Shown here: positions 10,093-24,614 of the stretch, piece after piece | How positions within the stretch are numbered: position 1 is the stretch's first letter | Layout of the letters: each line of letters starts with the position of its first letter | The notes under the pieces: model-generated | Databases searched by the model: none | What the model was told of the DNA's origin: nothing | Seen by the model: the letters and a program-made list of their open reading frames with translations, nothing else | Program-made: the position numbers and the translations under genes | Source: Melastoma dodecandrum | Lineage: Eukaryota > Streptophyta > Magnoliopsida > Myrtales > Melastomataceae | Length of the DNA: 64,000 nt | Assembly (NCBI GenBank): GCA_029817715.1 | Contig: JARUPY010000606.1 | Coordinates: 5,084,001-5,148,000 of the forward strand | Reading direction: 5' to 3'

Positions 10093-11670
10093 CTAGGCCA
10101 AAGTGCTCGCATACGGGAAGTCGTTATTTAAGAGAAGAAAAGGCAATGCTCGAACACGTAAACTGTTCTTCTCAAAACAGCCAGAAAACAAATGAAGCGG
10201 ATAAGCATGTTTGATGACAAAGCCAGGCAAAATTAAAGATTTGCAAGGACATGGCGAACAGATGATCAGATTAAATTCGGATGCAAAGAAAGGCAGAGTG
10301 GTCACACCTCTTGAAGCCGAAAGACGCTTGCAAGTGAACTTATCACTGACAAGCTTATTAATCGCATCCCTGAACCTGTGGTAGTCATCCTCTTTATTAT
10401 AAACTTGATGAGAGATCCTAGCATAACCAGTTATGACATTGCCTTCGTCCTCTTTACGGGGGCAGAAATATATGGGCACTTCAACCTTAAATGTGTCCCT
10501 CAGATGAGCCCTCAACTTCAAAGTGTCGGATTCACTCTCTATTCCTAAACATGTGGGCAGACCAACCATGACCATGCTCGCACACATATCGGCAGGGCTA
10601 CCCAGATTCGTACCCCACGCTTTCGCCAACATCTCACCCATTTCCACAACCTTCTTGTGATTCCTCTCCTTGATTCCCTCGATACCACCCTCAAACCTAT
10701 TGACAAACTCCAATGCAGAAGGAACAACAAGCTGGGAGCTATAATCCCTCGTGCCAATCCAAGCACTCTCCACGGCCAACCCATTGCCGTACTCATGTGA
10801 CACGACGGGATGGTGCAGGTCGTCAGACCCTGCAAATTTGCGGTGATACAAGAATGCCACGGATGGAGGGCAGAAGAACCACTTATGCAAATTACTGGTA
10901 TAAAAATCAGCCCCGATATCCTTCATGTCAACATCAACGCACCCAATGCCGTGGGCAGCGTCTATAAAGACCTGCCTGACACCCTCCTCTCTACAAATTT
11001 TAACCAGCTCCTTCACGGGGATAACAACACTGGGCATCGATGTGACGTGATCGATAACTGCGAGCCTCACTTCCCTACCCTCAAGCTTCCCTCTTTCCAG
11101 AGCCTTCCTAAACTCACTAACAATCTGCTCCTTAGAAATAACAGGAAAAGGCAGTGGAACCTCAATCACCCTTGCCCCAGCACGGGTGACATAAGCCTCC
11201 ACCGACTTCTTGACCGCGCCGTAGGCATAGTGGAGCATCACGACCGCATCGCCCTTTCGGAAGGTCCCCTCGTTGAAACGCCAAGCCATCTGCTGCAGGA
11301 CGATGGCTACAGCGGTGGTGGCGTTATCGACAATGGAGATCTCGCCGACATCGTCAGCGTTAATGAGGTCCTTCACGACGAGGCGGGAGCGGAGGATGCC
11401 CTCCTTGAGGGAGTTGAAGTAGAAATCGTCCGGCTGCTCAAGGAAGCTCATCTGCCAGGTGCGCTGGGCGGAGATGACTGAGGAAGGGCAGGAGCCAAAG
11501 CTGCCGTTGTTGATGCGGGAGCAGGAGGGGCGGTGGTGGGAGAACTCGGCGTCTATCTCCTCACGGTTGATGAAGGCCGGGAGTTTCTTCTGCTTCTTGG
11601 GGGCTGGGGTTGTGTGGGCGCAATCGCCGTTGGTCTCGTGGTGGTGCTCCTGCCGGTGGCTGGGATCCAT
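10093..11670 (-). CDS. LCD: L-cysteine desulfhydrase-like PLP enzyme (class V aminotransferase fold)
   Basis: Similar throughout to Arabidopsis LCD (At3g62130), which splits L-cysteine to hydrogen sulfide, ammonia and pyruvate. Recognisable blocks: ARINNGSFG-like RINNGSFGSCPSSV, LINADDVGEISIVDNATTA, FIDAAHGIGCVDVDMKDIGA, and SNLHKWFFCPPSVAF, whose Lys should carry PLP. ESAWIGTRDYSSQLVVP follows. I chose the ATG at 11670 (MDPSHRQEHHH); an upstream in-frame ATG at 11718 adds 16 residues without family support. The predicted protein is 525 residues against about 454 in the family: after FTCKRLSA, where homologues stop, the frame runs on for about 75 residues. A donor-like AGAG|GTGTGA lies at that point (about 10305), so the tail may be spliced out or may be a lost stop codon. 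Confidence 0.9.
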   Translation of the reverse strand: MDPSHRQEHHHETNGDCAHTTPAPKKQKKLPAFINREEIDAEFSHHRPSCSRINNGSFGSCPSSVISAQRTWQMSFLEQPDDFYFNSLKEGILRSRLVVKDLINADDVGEISIVDNATTAVAIVLQQMAWRFNEGTFRKGDAVVMLHYAYGAVKKSVEAYVTRAGARVIEVPLPFPVISKEQIVSEFRKALERGKLEGREVRLAVIDHVTSMPSVVIPVKELVKICREEGVRQVFIDAAHGIGCVDVDMKDIGADFYTSNLHKWFFCPPSVAFLYHRKFAGSDDLHHPVVSHEYGNGLAVESAWIGTRDYSSQLVVPSALEFVNRFEGGIEGIKERNHKKVVEMGEMLAKAWGTNLGSPADMCASMVMVGLPTCLGIESESDTLKLRAHLRDTFKVEVPIYFCPRKEDEGNVITGYARISHQVYNKEDDYHRFRDAINKLVSDKFTCKRLSASRGVTTLPFFASEFNLIICSPCPCKSLILPGFVIKHAYPLHLFSGCFEKNSLRVRALPFLLLNNDFPYASTLA

Positions 11671-11913
11671 GGATTGATTCTTAGGGTTTCCTGGGAGATT
11701 TGAGTGACGGAAAGGCATGGAAGGGGGGGGGGGTGATGACTAGGGGTGGGGAAAGATGATGGAGTGGTGGCGGTGTCGGCGGCGAAGATGATGGAAGCCG
11801 ACGACAACGATGACGGCGACCGCGGCCGAGGGTTCCGTATCCATAACTCCCGGTGAACCCGAAAGGACAGAGCAAAAGGACGGTTTTATTCGTTATTGAG
11901 TTTTGCTGTAACC

Positions 11914-11921
11914 ATTTTATA
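11914..11921 (-). promoter_or_regulatory. Candidate TATA box for LCD-like gene
   Basis: TATAAAAT on the minus strand, about 245 bases upstream of the chosen start codon. Sequence match and position only. Confidence 0.3.
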
Positions 11922-12460
11922 TCTGCGCATTACGCTTTTTTTTCCACCATGCCTTACCATCCTTTGCCCGAATACCTCAATCATTTTACATGTCCTAAAA
12001 ATAAATTTAAATAACTTGAAAATAAATTTAACAAATTAAGTTTTAAAAGATAATTTTGAACGATATCCATATGATCATTCATCCACTAAAGCAATTAGTG
12101 ATTGAGAAATATAATTCGATACGATTTTCGGGGATTATATTAATAATTTTTTTTTTATGAAAGAAAATCGTTGTCGTATATAGCAATTTCTCCACTATAT
12201 TTGTGGTCATAGTATTATGTGAACTAAGGTTTTAAAACATGCTCAAAATCTTCTATTAAACGGAAGATGGTTGGGAGATTGTAGTGTCAGCTGATGCGAA
12301 TAATTTATGTGCGCCGACACAGACTGCCGGCGGCCAGTGACGTGCCTAGTTTACGTTAAGCCGGCTTGCAGCTTCCTTACCAGCACAAGCAATTCCAAGG
12401 ACTGCATGAATGTCTGCCATCACACTTCGTTCGTTACAAGACTAGTAAGATCACTCGTGG
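11922..12460. other. Intergenic, AT-rich
   Basis: From about 11940 to 12260 the sequence is strongly AT-rich with no coding frame. The rest is the downstream flank of the small minus-strand gene that follows. Confidence 0.4.
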
Positions 12461-13202
12461 CTACTCTGGTTTCACCTTGTCGTAAGCAGCTATGTTTTGC
12501 GGTTCACATTCGGGGCTCAAGAGGTGCACGAGCAGGGCTGAGGTCGAACTCATGGTCACGGCCCCGCAAGCTGCCCACCGCAATATCCTAGGGACAGTCA
12601 TCCTCGGACCTGCATCCAGCATCCATGCCTCTTTCCGTTACCAGACGAAGAAACCAAGAAAGAAAAGCAGCATGGTTCTGATTCATTGGAATAGAATGAC
12701 AGTACAATCCCATCAAAAGTTGCCCGAGTAAACGATTAAGAAAAGTAAAGACGAACCGATGGTGGGTGTAGAGTTCGCACGGCGAGTGAATCAAAGGGGT
12801 AACAGATTTGATGACACCTCAAAGCTTGCTAACTTCTTAGAGAGGACTCCTCAACGATGAACTCTCTAACCGTAGCTAAAACCGAATCGCGGATGTCGCT
12901 CTTTCTTTTCTCATAGCTCGTTAACTCGAAAACTTCTAAAACCAAAGGCACCAAACCAAAACACAATTTTGGAGTAGTTCAAACATAAAACATCCGGGTA
13001 GCACTGAAGAAGCAAGCAGCACAAGTACAGGACAATGAATGGGGTTCAACAAACCATAGTGCAATCTGCAGAAGATCCAGAATGCAAATCCTCCTCCGAC
13101 ACTGAATATGGCCGCAGTCTGCCGCATTAGCCTCGAGCACGGCTTCGCGTCGGACCGCATCAAATCCCCGTCCGAGTATCCCAGCCAACGCCTAAGCGAC
13201 AT
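12461..13202 (-). CDS. Small conserved plant membrane protein, two exons (98 residues)
   Basis: Exon 1 is 13202-13055, exon 2 is 12609-12461. The junction TATG|GTTTGT ... GATGCAG|GTCCG joins in phase to give RLHYGPRMTVPRILRWA. The protein begins MSLRRWLGYSDGDLMRSD and contains KPCSRLMRQTAAIFS, a hydrophobic segment at about 31-46, a second at about 62-80, then LLSPECEPQNIAAYDK. From memory this is a family of about 95-100 residues found across plants (Arabidopsis At1g67785-like), reported with mitochondrial complex I in proteomic work; I am sure of the family resemblance but not of that role. The stop is TAG at 12461-12463, just after a possible donor AAG|GTGAAA, so a short extra 3' exon is possible. 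Confidence 0.8.
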
Positions 13203-14892
13203 CTCGACAGTCCCACTGCATCACAAATATAAGAATCTGATCCCTCAACCACCACCACCACCATCACCACCCTATCACAGGGGAATCAATCAAGTAATTC
13301 AGCTGAATCAAGTATGCCCACACAGACAAAACTGATCCAGCACGATTTGAAAACGAAAGCAGCATTCTGTCGGACAATTAGAGGGTGTCCTCAACATAAC
13401 CCGACATCGCATTACCATAACATGGTCAATTCCGGGATCACCATATCAGCAATATCGCATCCTGCACGATTCTTCCCAACAGTGCTACAATGATTTCGAG
13501 ATCACCAACCAAAAGCTACTCAGAAGGGTGGGAGGCCCTCCCGCCTTAATATACCCCATCGGGCCCATCCGATGTAGGACTTTTGCCATGCATCAAACAG
13601 TACGAACAACTCGGAGAAGAGTATCGAGAAAGGAGAAAGAGAGTACTTACGAAAACAGCCTGATATCGGCTAAGAGAGATTTCCCTTCAAACTCCCAAAA
13701 GCACAAGGCGATGAAAAGCGTCGTCCCTTCCCTGGTGATCTCGTGGGGTGAAGAAGAAGGCCGGGGATTTCACAATGGACCAATTTCTTCATTTCAAATA
13801 CGTTGTCCAGAAACGAGGTTGTTGTCTGAAGCCCAATGAAATTCCTGCTCCTCCTGTTACTGGATCCAACTGGTCGGCCCTTGGAATTTCGCCTGGCCGA
13901 CGCTGTCTTGGTGCCGGAATCACTCCGATCAACGCCAACACGCGACGACAACAAGCACACCACACACGACAGTAAATGCACCTACTCAGAACGAAACCAA
14001 AATCCATCATTTCTCTTTGTCGCCACCTGAATTCCGCTTCTTCCTCTGTCAGCCTCGACTCACGGTCCTGTCCATACAATACTGTTCCCTGTGTAACCCA
14101 AATATACTTCCCTCTCCTGCGCCAATCGACCGAAGCTCCGAAGCAATTTCTAAGGAATGTCGTGTTGCGACGCGGGAGCGGAACATTCCCTTCCAAGGCC
14201 CCCGGCACGGAGGAAGGTCGCTTTGTCTTGCAACATGTACGAAACGTTGTCTGTATCATTCTTTAGGTTACGGACAGGGGGTGGTTTCTTTTCTGTGGGG
14301 GACCATTTCTTCCAGGTTCCTTTGTTTCTCTCCTCCGATGAAAACGGACCAATCAGAACTGCTTCGGATCAACCCAGTTTCATATCCACTCGTTATATAG
14401 TCAGGGGTGTTCCCGAGTCAACCTCTAGATCGAACTTTAAGGCCGGGCCTGGATTGGAAGTGTCATCCCTTGAGCTGTGCTGAGCTGAACTGAACTGAAC
14501 TGGGATTTAAGGTTTGTTGTACAGGACTTACTCTTGAGTTGCGAGAATTCATGGATGTTGTTTTCTTTTCTAGTCCAAGTTTAGGGACGAGATTTTTTTA
14601 GTTGTTTTGCTTTGTTGGGCTGTTTCGGGCTGTTATGTTGATGCTGTGAGTGGTGGCTTCGGGTCTTTTAATAGGTGAAAGCATGAAGGATACATGAGTT
14701 CTTGGAGCATGAGCTTCGACGAGGTCACAGCTTTAGCTTGCATTCAGAAAGGCTGTGCCGTGATTGGATGTTTTTGTTTTGAAACAATCGTTTGTCTTGG
14801 CCTTAGTTTTGCTTTCTGATGATGATGGTGTCTAATCGAAAACGCTTCAAGTGCAATGGTCTGAGCTTATGCTTGATGTGTTGTGTTTTCAG
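13203..14892. other. Divergent intergenic region and 5' leader/intron of the aspartic protease
   Basis: Lies between two genes pointing away from each other. The several overlapping frames here lack family resemblance. On the plus strand a 5'-UTR intron ends TTTTCAG at 14887-14893, 12 bases before the protease start codon; a plausible donor is AAG|GTTTGT at 14511/14512. A short CTGAA-type repeat (four units) lies at about 14475-14501 in the leader. Confidence 0.45.
14349..14399 (+). promoter_or_regulatory. Candidate core promoter of the aspartic protease (CCAAT and TATA)
   Basis: CCAAT at 14349-14353 and TATATA at 14394-14399 are about 45 bases apart. That spacing, and a start site predicted near 14425, fit the leader exon that I place before the donor at 14512. 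Motif match only. Confidence 0.45.
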
Positions 14893-14905
14893 GGTTCGAT
14901 TGGAT

Positions 14906-17781
<2,876 letters not shown>

Positions 17782-17968
17782 TTGTGCATCTTCCCTTAGC
17801 ATCCCTCTAGTTTATGGCGTCCCGTCTGTAACCGTGTGGATCGTCCCTGTGACGGGGATGACAATGCCAATATTGCGAGAATTTTATAGTATAAAGGTCT
17901 GATCTATCTGTTGTGTGACGAGAGCTTATAATATACTGTTCGATTGGAACCATACCCTTTGAATAAGT

Positions 17969-20104
17969 ATGAGACTTCCCCCGGTCTCTTCTTCTTGCAC
18001 TATTGTCATCAGACAACTCTGGCCCCTTGTCCGCCGGTCTTCTTCTTCTTCTTCTTCTTCACGTCCGACCCCATGGCAGCTCGACGAGCTCATCGCCTCA
18101 ACTGGGAACCTCAAACACGCTGCTCAGATACACGCCCAGATCGTCGCGAACGCCTACCTTCGCCACCCTATAGTCTTCACCAACCTCCTCAACGCTTACT
18201 TCCGATGCGGTCGTGTACGAGACGGCCTGCTGTTGTTCTCGTCTGCCCGAAATGTGCACAAGAACGTCGTGTCCTGGACTTCGGTCATCTCCCGCCTGTC
18301 CCGTCTCGGTGAGCCGTTGCGAGCTTTGTCGTTCTTCGACGACATGAGGTGCAACGGCGTGTACCCCAACCATTACACGTTCTCTGCCATTCTTCCTGCT
18401 TGCGTGGACAACGGGATTCTGTCCCGCGGCGAGCGAGTTCATTGCTTGGTTGTGAAGGATGGTTTCATTGGCGACGTCTTTGTTGGAAGCGCCTTGATTG
18501 ATATGTACGCAAAGTGTTCCGATGTGAGATCGGCAGAGAAGGTGTTCGGTGAAATGACGGAGAGAAACCTTGTGTCGTGGAATGCTATGATTGTTGGGTA
18601 CCTGCAGAATGACTTGCATGACGAGGCCGTGCGTACTTTTGGCGAGTTGTTTAGGGAGGGTTTGGTGGTACCGGACGAAGTGAGCTTTTCGAGCGTTCTG
18701 AGTGCTTGTGCTAATAATGGCGGCTCGGACTTCGGCAGACAAGTTCATGCCCTGGTTGTTAAGCTAATGTTGGTTGGCCTGAGTTATGTGACGAACTCGT
18801 TGCTGGACTTGTATTGTAAGTGCATGATGATAGATGATGCCCTCAAGCTGTTTTGGACGATCCGGAATAGAGTTGCCATCACGTGGAACATCATGATGAT
18901 GGGATACTGTCACAACAACCAATATGAAGAAGCTTGCAATTGCTTTTGGTCAATGCGAAGGGAAGGGGTAAGTCCGGATGAGGCATCATTCTCTTCTGCA
19001 CTTCATGCTGCAGCGAGTCTCTCTGCGTTGCATCAAGGAGTCTCAATGCATGATCAAGTCATTAAGCATGGAGTTGCAAAGAACAGCATAGTCTTGAGTG
19101 CCTTGATCACGATGTATGCCAAATGCGGGGACTTAGCCGGTGCTCATCTGGTGTTTGCAGAGACTGAAGATCGCACAGTGGTTTGCTGGAGTGCGATGAT
19201 TGCTGCTTTTCAGCAACACGGTCACGCAGACCAAGTGCTTCAATTGTTTGACGAGATGCTCGGAAAGGGAGTTAGGCCTGATCATATAACTCTTGTCAGT
19301 GTCCTTTCAGCGTGCAGCTATGCAGGACACGTAGATGAAGGATACAGATACTTCAATTCCATGAAAGAATCGTATGGGATAGACCCTGGTTATGAGCATT
19401 ATGCCTGCATGGTTGATTTGCTCGGTCGTGCTGGCCGGCTGGAAGAAGCTAAGAGGTTCATAGAATCCATGCCTGTTTCAATCAAGGCCGATTCGTCGAT
19501 ATGGGGAGCTTTGCTTGGGGCATGCTCTAACCATGGTAATCTCGAAATGGCCAGAGAGGTTGCAGACAGGCTTTTCCAGTTAGAACCCAGCAATTCCGGG
19601 AACTACGTGTTGCTTTCGAACATGTATCTACGCAAAGGGAAACAAAAGGTAGCAGATGAAGTAAGGAAACTGATGATCACTAATGGAGTGAGGAAGGAAC
19701 CGGGATGCAGCTGGATCGACGTGAAGAACAAGACGGTCGTGTTTACTTCTCATGATACATCGCATCCTATGACTGATGCCATATACAACATGATCGCTAG
19801 GTTAGAAGAATTAACGAAGGAGAAAGGATACATTCCTCAAGTTCAATTTGCCGTAAATGATGCGGAAGGCTACAAAGAGCGAAGCTTGTGGTACCACAGC
19901 GAGAAATTAGCTCTTGCCTTTGGACTTCTGATACTTCCTAACAGCACGCCAATACGGATCAAGAAGAATTTGAGAACTTGCGGCGACTGCCACGCGGTGA
20001 TGAAGCTTGCTTCTGAGATTTTCAAACGTGAAATAATTGTGAGGGACGTCAATAGATTCCATCGGTTTGCCAACGGCACATGTTCGTGCAGAGATTACTG
20101 GTAA
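17969..20104 (+). CDS. PLS-type pentatricopeptide repeat protein, E and DYW domains
   Basis: Intronless frame of 711 residues. The N-terminus (MRLPPVSSSCTIVIRQLW, then a Ser tract from a TTC/TCT repeat) looks like an organelle transit peptide. PPR motifs of P, L and S length run from about 45 to 590 (for example VSWNAMIVGYLQNDLHDEA and SALITMYAKCGDLAGA). E and E+ segments follow, then a complete DYW cytidine-deaminase domain with HSEKLA, CGDCH and the terminal DYW. Such proteins bind organelle transcripts and edit specific C residues to U. The target cannot be read reliably by eye. The start codon lies 187 bases after the protease stop. Confidence 0.95.
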   Translation: MRLPPVSSSCTIVIRQLWPLVRRSSSSSSSSRPTPWQLDELIASTGNLKHAAQIHAQIVANAYLRHPIVFTNLLNAYFRCGRVRDGLLLFSSARNVHKNVVSWTSVISRLSRLGEPLRALSFFDDMRCNGVYPNHYTFSAILPACVDNGILSRGERVHCLVVKDGFIGDVFVGSALIDMYAKCSDVRSAEKVFGEMTERNLVSWNAMIVGYLQNDLHDEAVRTFGELFREGLVVPDEVSFSSVLSACANNGGSDFGRQVHALVVKLMLVGLSYVTNSLLDLYCKCMMIDDALKLFWTIRNRVAITWNIMMMGYCHNNQYEEACNCFWSMRREGVSPDEASFSSALHAAASLSALHQGVSMHDQVIKHGVAKNSIVLSALITMYAKCGDLAGAHLVFAETEDRTVVCWSAMIAAFQQHGHADQVLQLFDEMLGKGVRPDHITLVSVLSACSYAGHVDEGYRYFNSMKESYGIDPGYEHYACMVDLLGRAGRLEEAKRFIESMPVSIKADSSIWGALLGACSNHGNLEMAREVADRLFQLEPSNSGNYVLLSNMYLRKGKQKVADEVRKLMITNGVRKEPGCSWIDVKNKTVVFTSHDTSHPMTDAIYNMIARLEELTKEKGYIPQVQFAVNDAEGYKERSLWYHSEKLALAFGLLILPNSTPIRIKKNLRTCGDCHAVMKLASEIFKREIIVRDVNRFHRFANGTCSCRDYW

Positions 20105-20438
20105 CAATTGGATCTTGTAGGTAGTTATTCTTTAAGATCAAAAGCCGGTTCCTGACGCACAAACCGTTTATCCTTGAAACTGATAATAAATCAAGTGTCC
20201 CGGATGGCTTGATAATGTATCCTCCCCGGAGAACCACCCGTCTCATTTCCTACCTCAAGGGCTTCTCCGTAGTCCATCAAAAGGAGAATCTTGAGGTAGT
20301 TGCACAAACCAAATTTCTAGAAACTACATTACACTCGGGCATAAGATCCATGAACTTCACGTTGATATGTTCCGTTCAGAGCTCGCAGTTCCTGTCCTTG
20401 AGCAGAGAGCAATGTTTGACCATGACTATCAACTCCAG
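20105..20438. other. Tail-to-tail spacer
   Basis: About 330 bases between the stop codons of the convergent PPR and G-patch genes. It must hold both 3' UTRs. No gene seen. Confidence 0.5.
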
Positions 20439-22760
<2,322 letters not shown>

Positions 22761-24311
22761 GACTCCCCACCGAGAACTACAAGAGAAAACCACACAATAA
22801 ATTGCCAGCAAAACCACAGGAAACAGCGCTTCCCCACCCAAATATAACACACAACGGACAGATCACGCAGCCATCAGAAAAGATAAAAAAAGGGCAGCTT
22901 GCTCGACAGAGAAAATCTGGAGGGGATACACAAAAATGCTTCAAGTGACTTCCCCGCTTGAAGCCCAAATTCAAATCCCTCCCAAGCCAAAACCTAAACA
23001 GAAATTCCTCAACCCTAGGAGAGAGAAAAACCCTTGAAATCGAAGAAGAGCCTGAGAAGAGATCGCGGGGGAACCGCTGTCACAGCTCGGGGACGAAAAC
23101 GACGGACGGGAATTCCTCGTCGGGGAAAACGCGACCTTCTTTCGGGGGCGGTCCACGAGATTCCCTTGTGCATATGCCCCGCAGCGAAACCGATCCTCAT
23201 TTAACTCCGGCCCGGCCCATTGGTACTGGGCTCAAAGGGGCCCACCAGCTGGATTGTGGTAGAAGCCTTGCTGGAGGCCCACGAACAAAAGTTTTGGAAT
23301 GACAAAAAGGGAAGAAAAGTGAGGCAGCTTTTTTTTTATTCTTCCAGCAAAAGATATTTTATCCAAAAAAGATACGTACATGTTAATAACTGTACGTTTT
23401 ATTCGGCTCTACCCGAATAATTAAACATTCCTTCCTTTTACGACCAACAATCAATCGTATTGGTAGGGTCGATATCGGACTTTTGGACTTGAAGGAGCAA
23501 GATTGAACGTAATCATGTAAAATCGTAAACGATGAGGATAAAAAAAAAAACATATTAAATGGCAATGCGTGCATCTATACGTTAAATATATCATTCCTAA
23601 CTTTTGCCGAATATTATCAGCCCAAGCAAAAAAACATGAAAAACCAAATCCCCATCGATGTACTTAAAAAAATTCCACCTTAAAGATTTGGGAATCGAGA
23701 ATAAAGCCACATATAAGTATGGATTGAAAATAAATAAAGCATTACTTTATTTTAAAATAACATTAAAAAGAAAAAAACAACAAAAGAGCTTTGCGTGAAG
23801 GAATTATTCTAATTGATTAAAATAAAAACGAAAGCAAAGAACGTGGGCATAATTCATTGTCTCGATATATCAAGTGGACAGGACCAGTCAAAAAACTACA
23901 TTTCCGACTAAAATTAATTATATATTCATTTATTTATAATACTTTAATGGGAATAATTTTCATCAAAAAAGATATTTAGGACACCCATAAATCGGTGTTA
24001 GAAAGAGTTCAATTACTTAAGGAAAGTCGGTGTTTGTAATATCAGGGCACCCATGCATGAGATCCGAAATTATCTAAACTAACAGTTGATCCACCATTAT
24101 TAATCAAAGGAGTTAGTGCCTTTTGAACTGTTCTTTGATTCCCCCCTATTGCATTATTATTACACCCTACTTTGTATTATTACTTACTGCTGCTGCTTCT
24201 TCTTCTTCTTCTTCTTCTTCTTTATTGACCTATAAATGCAATGGCAAAGTTCCTCCGTCTGCCATCCCATATCTAATCAATCCGTGTGTTTTGCAACAAC
24301 TGGAAACTGCC
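22761..24311. other. Intergenic region
   Basis: 22761-23200 is the leader/promoter side of the G-patch gene. From about 23300 to 24060 the sequence is AT-rich with no coding frame. A short CTT repeat at about 24195-24222 lies before the next small gene, probably in its leader. Frames starting near 24123 extend that gene upstream only through a non-ATG codon. Confidence 0.4.
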
Positions 24312-24614
24312 ATGAGAGGGAACACTAAGATGCAGAAGAAGATGCCTTCATCATCCTCGGCAGCTGCTTCTTCTCTAGGGACCCCGACGTCGGATTCCCC
24401 TTCTTTCTCCATTTTAGGCTTGTTCAAGCCGATCAAAAGGTCGCCTTCCTCTAACCAGAGAGCGGAAACTTTGTGGGAGGACACGGTAAGCCTCACCAAG
24501 GTACGGCCAAGCGACTACGACAGGGGTTGTTACGTTGCCGAACCGGGGATCGACAGGAAAGCGTCCGCCTTCATCGCCAAATTCCATGCGAGCCGAGCAG
24601 TTGCGGCTGCCTGA
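24312..24614 (+). CDS. Small uncharacterised plant protein, 100 residues
   Basis: Single-exon frame from the first ATG at 24312 (MRGNTKMQKKMPSSSS). The Ser-rich N-terminal half contains LGLFKPIKRSPSSNQRAE; the C-terminal half has VRPSDYDRGCYVAEP and GIDRKASAFIAKFHASR. I recognise the final AEP-x-IDRKA-x-x-FI-x-KFH pattern as shared by a group of small plant proteins of about this size, some described as kinase substrates, but I cannot name a function. No signal peptide or membrane segment. Confidence 0.7.
   Translation: MRGNTKMQKKMPSSSSAAASSLGTPTSDSPSFSILGLFKPIKRSPSSNQRAETLWEDTVSLTKVRPSDYDRGCYVAEPGIDRKASAFIAKFHASRAVAAA

Noticed and set aside
10810..11481. 223-codon plus-strand frame
   Set aside because: Antisense to the LCD-like gene; its length follows from the GC-rich codon usage of that gene.
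13528..14483. A cluster of overlapping frames of 60-156 codons on both strands
   Set aside because: No family resemblance, mutually overlapping, and located in the divergent promoter/leader region of two real genes.
18098..18748. 216-codon minus-strand frame
   Set aside because: Shadow of the PPR coding sequence.
24123..24311. Upstream extension of the 100-residue protein
   Set aside because: The extended frame begins at TTG rather than ATG and crosses a CTT repeat; the family length fits the ATG at 24312.
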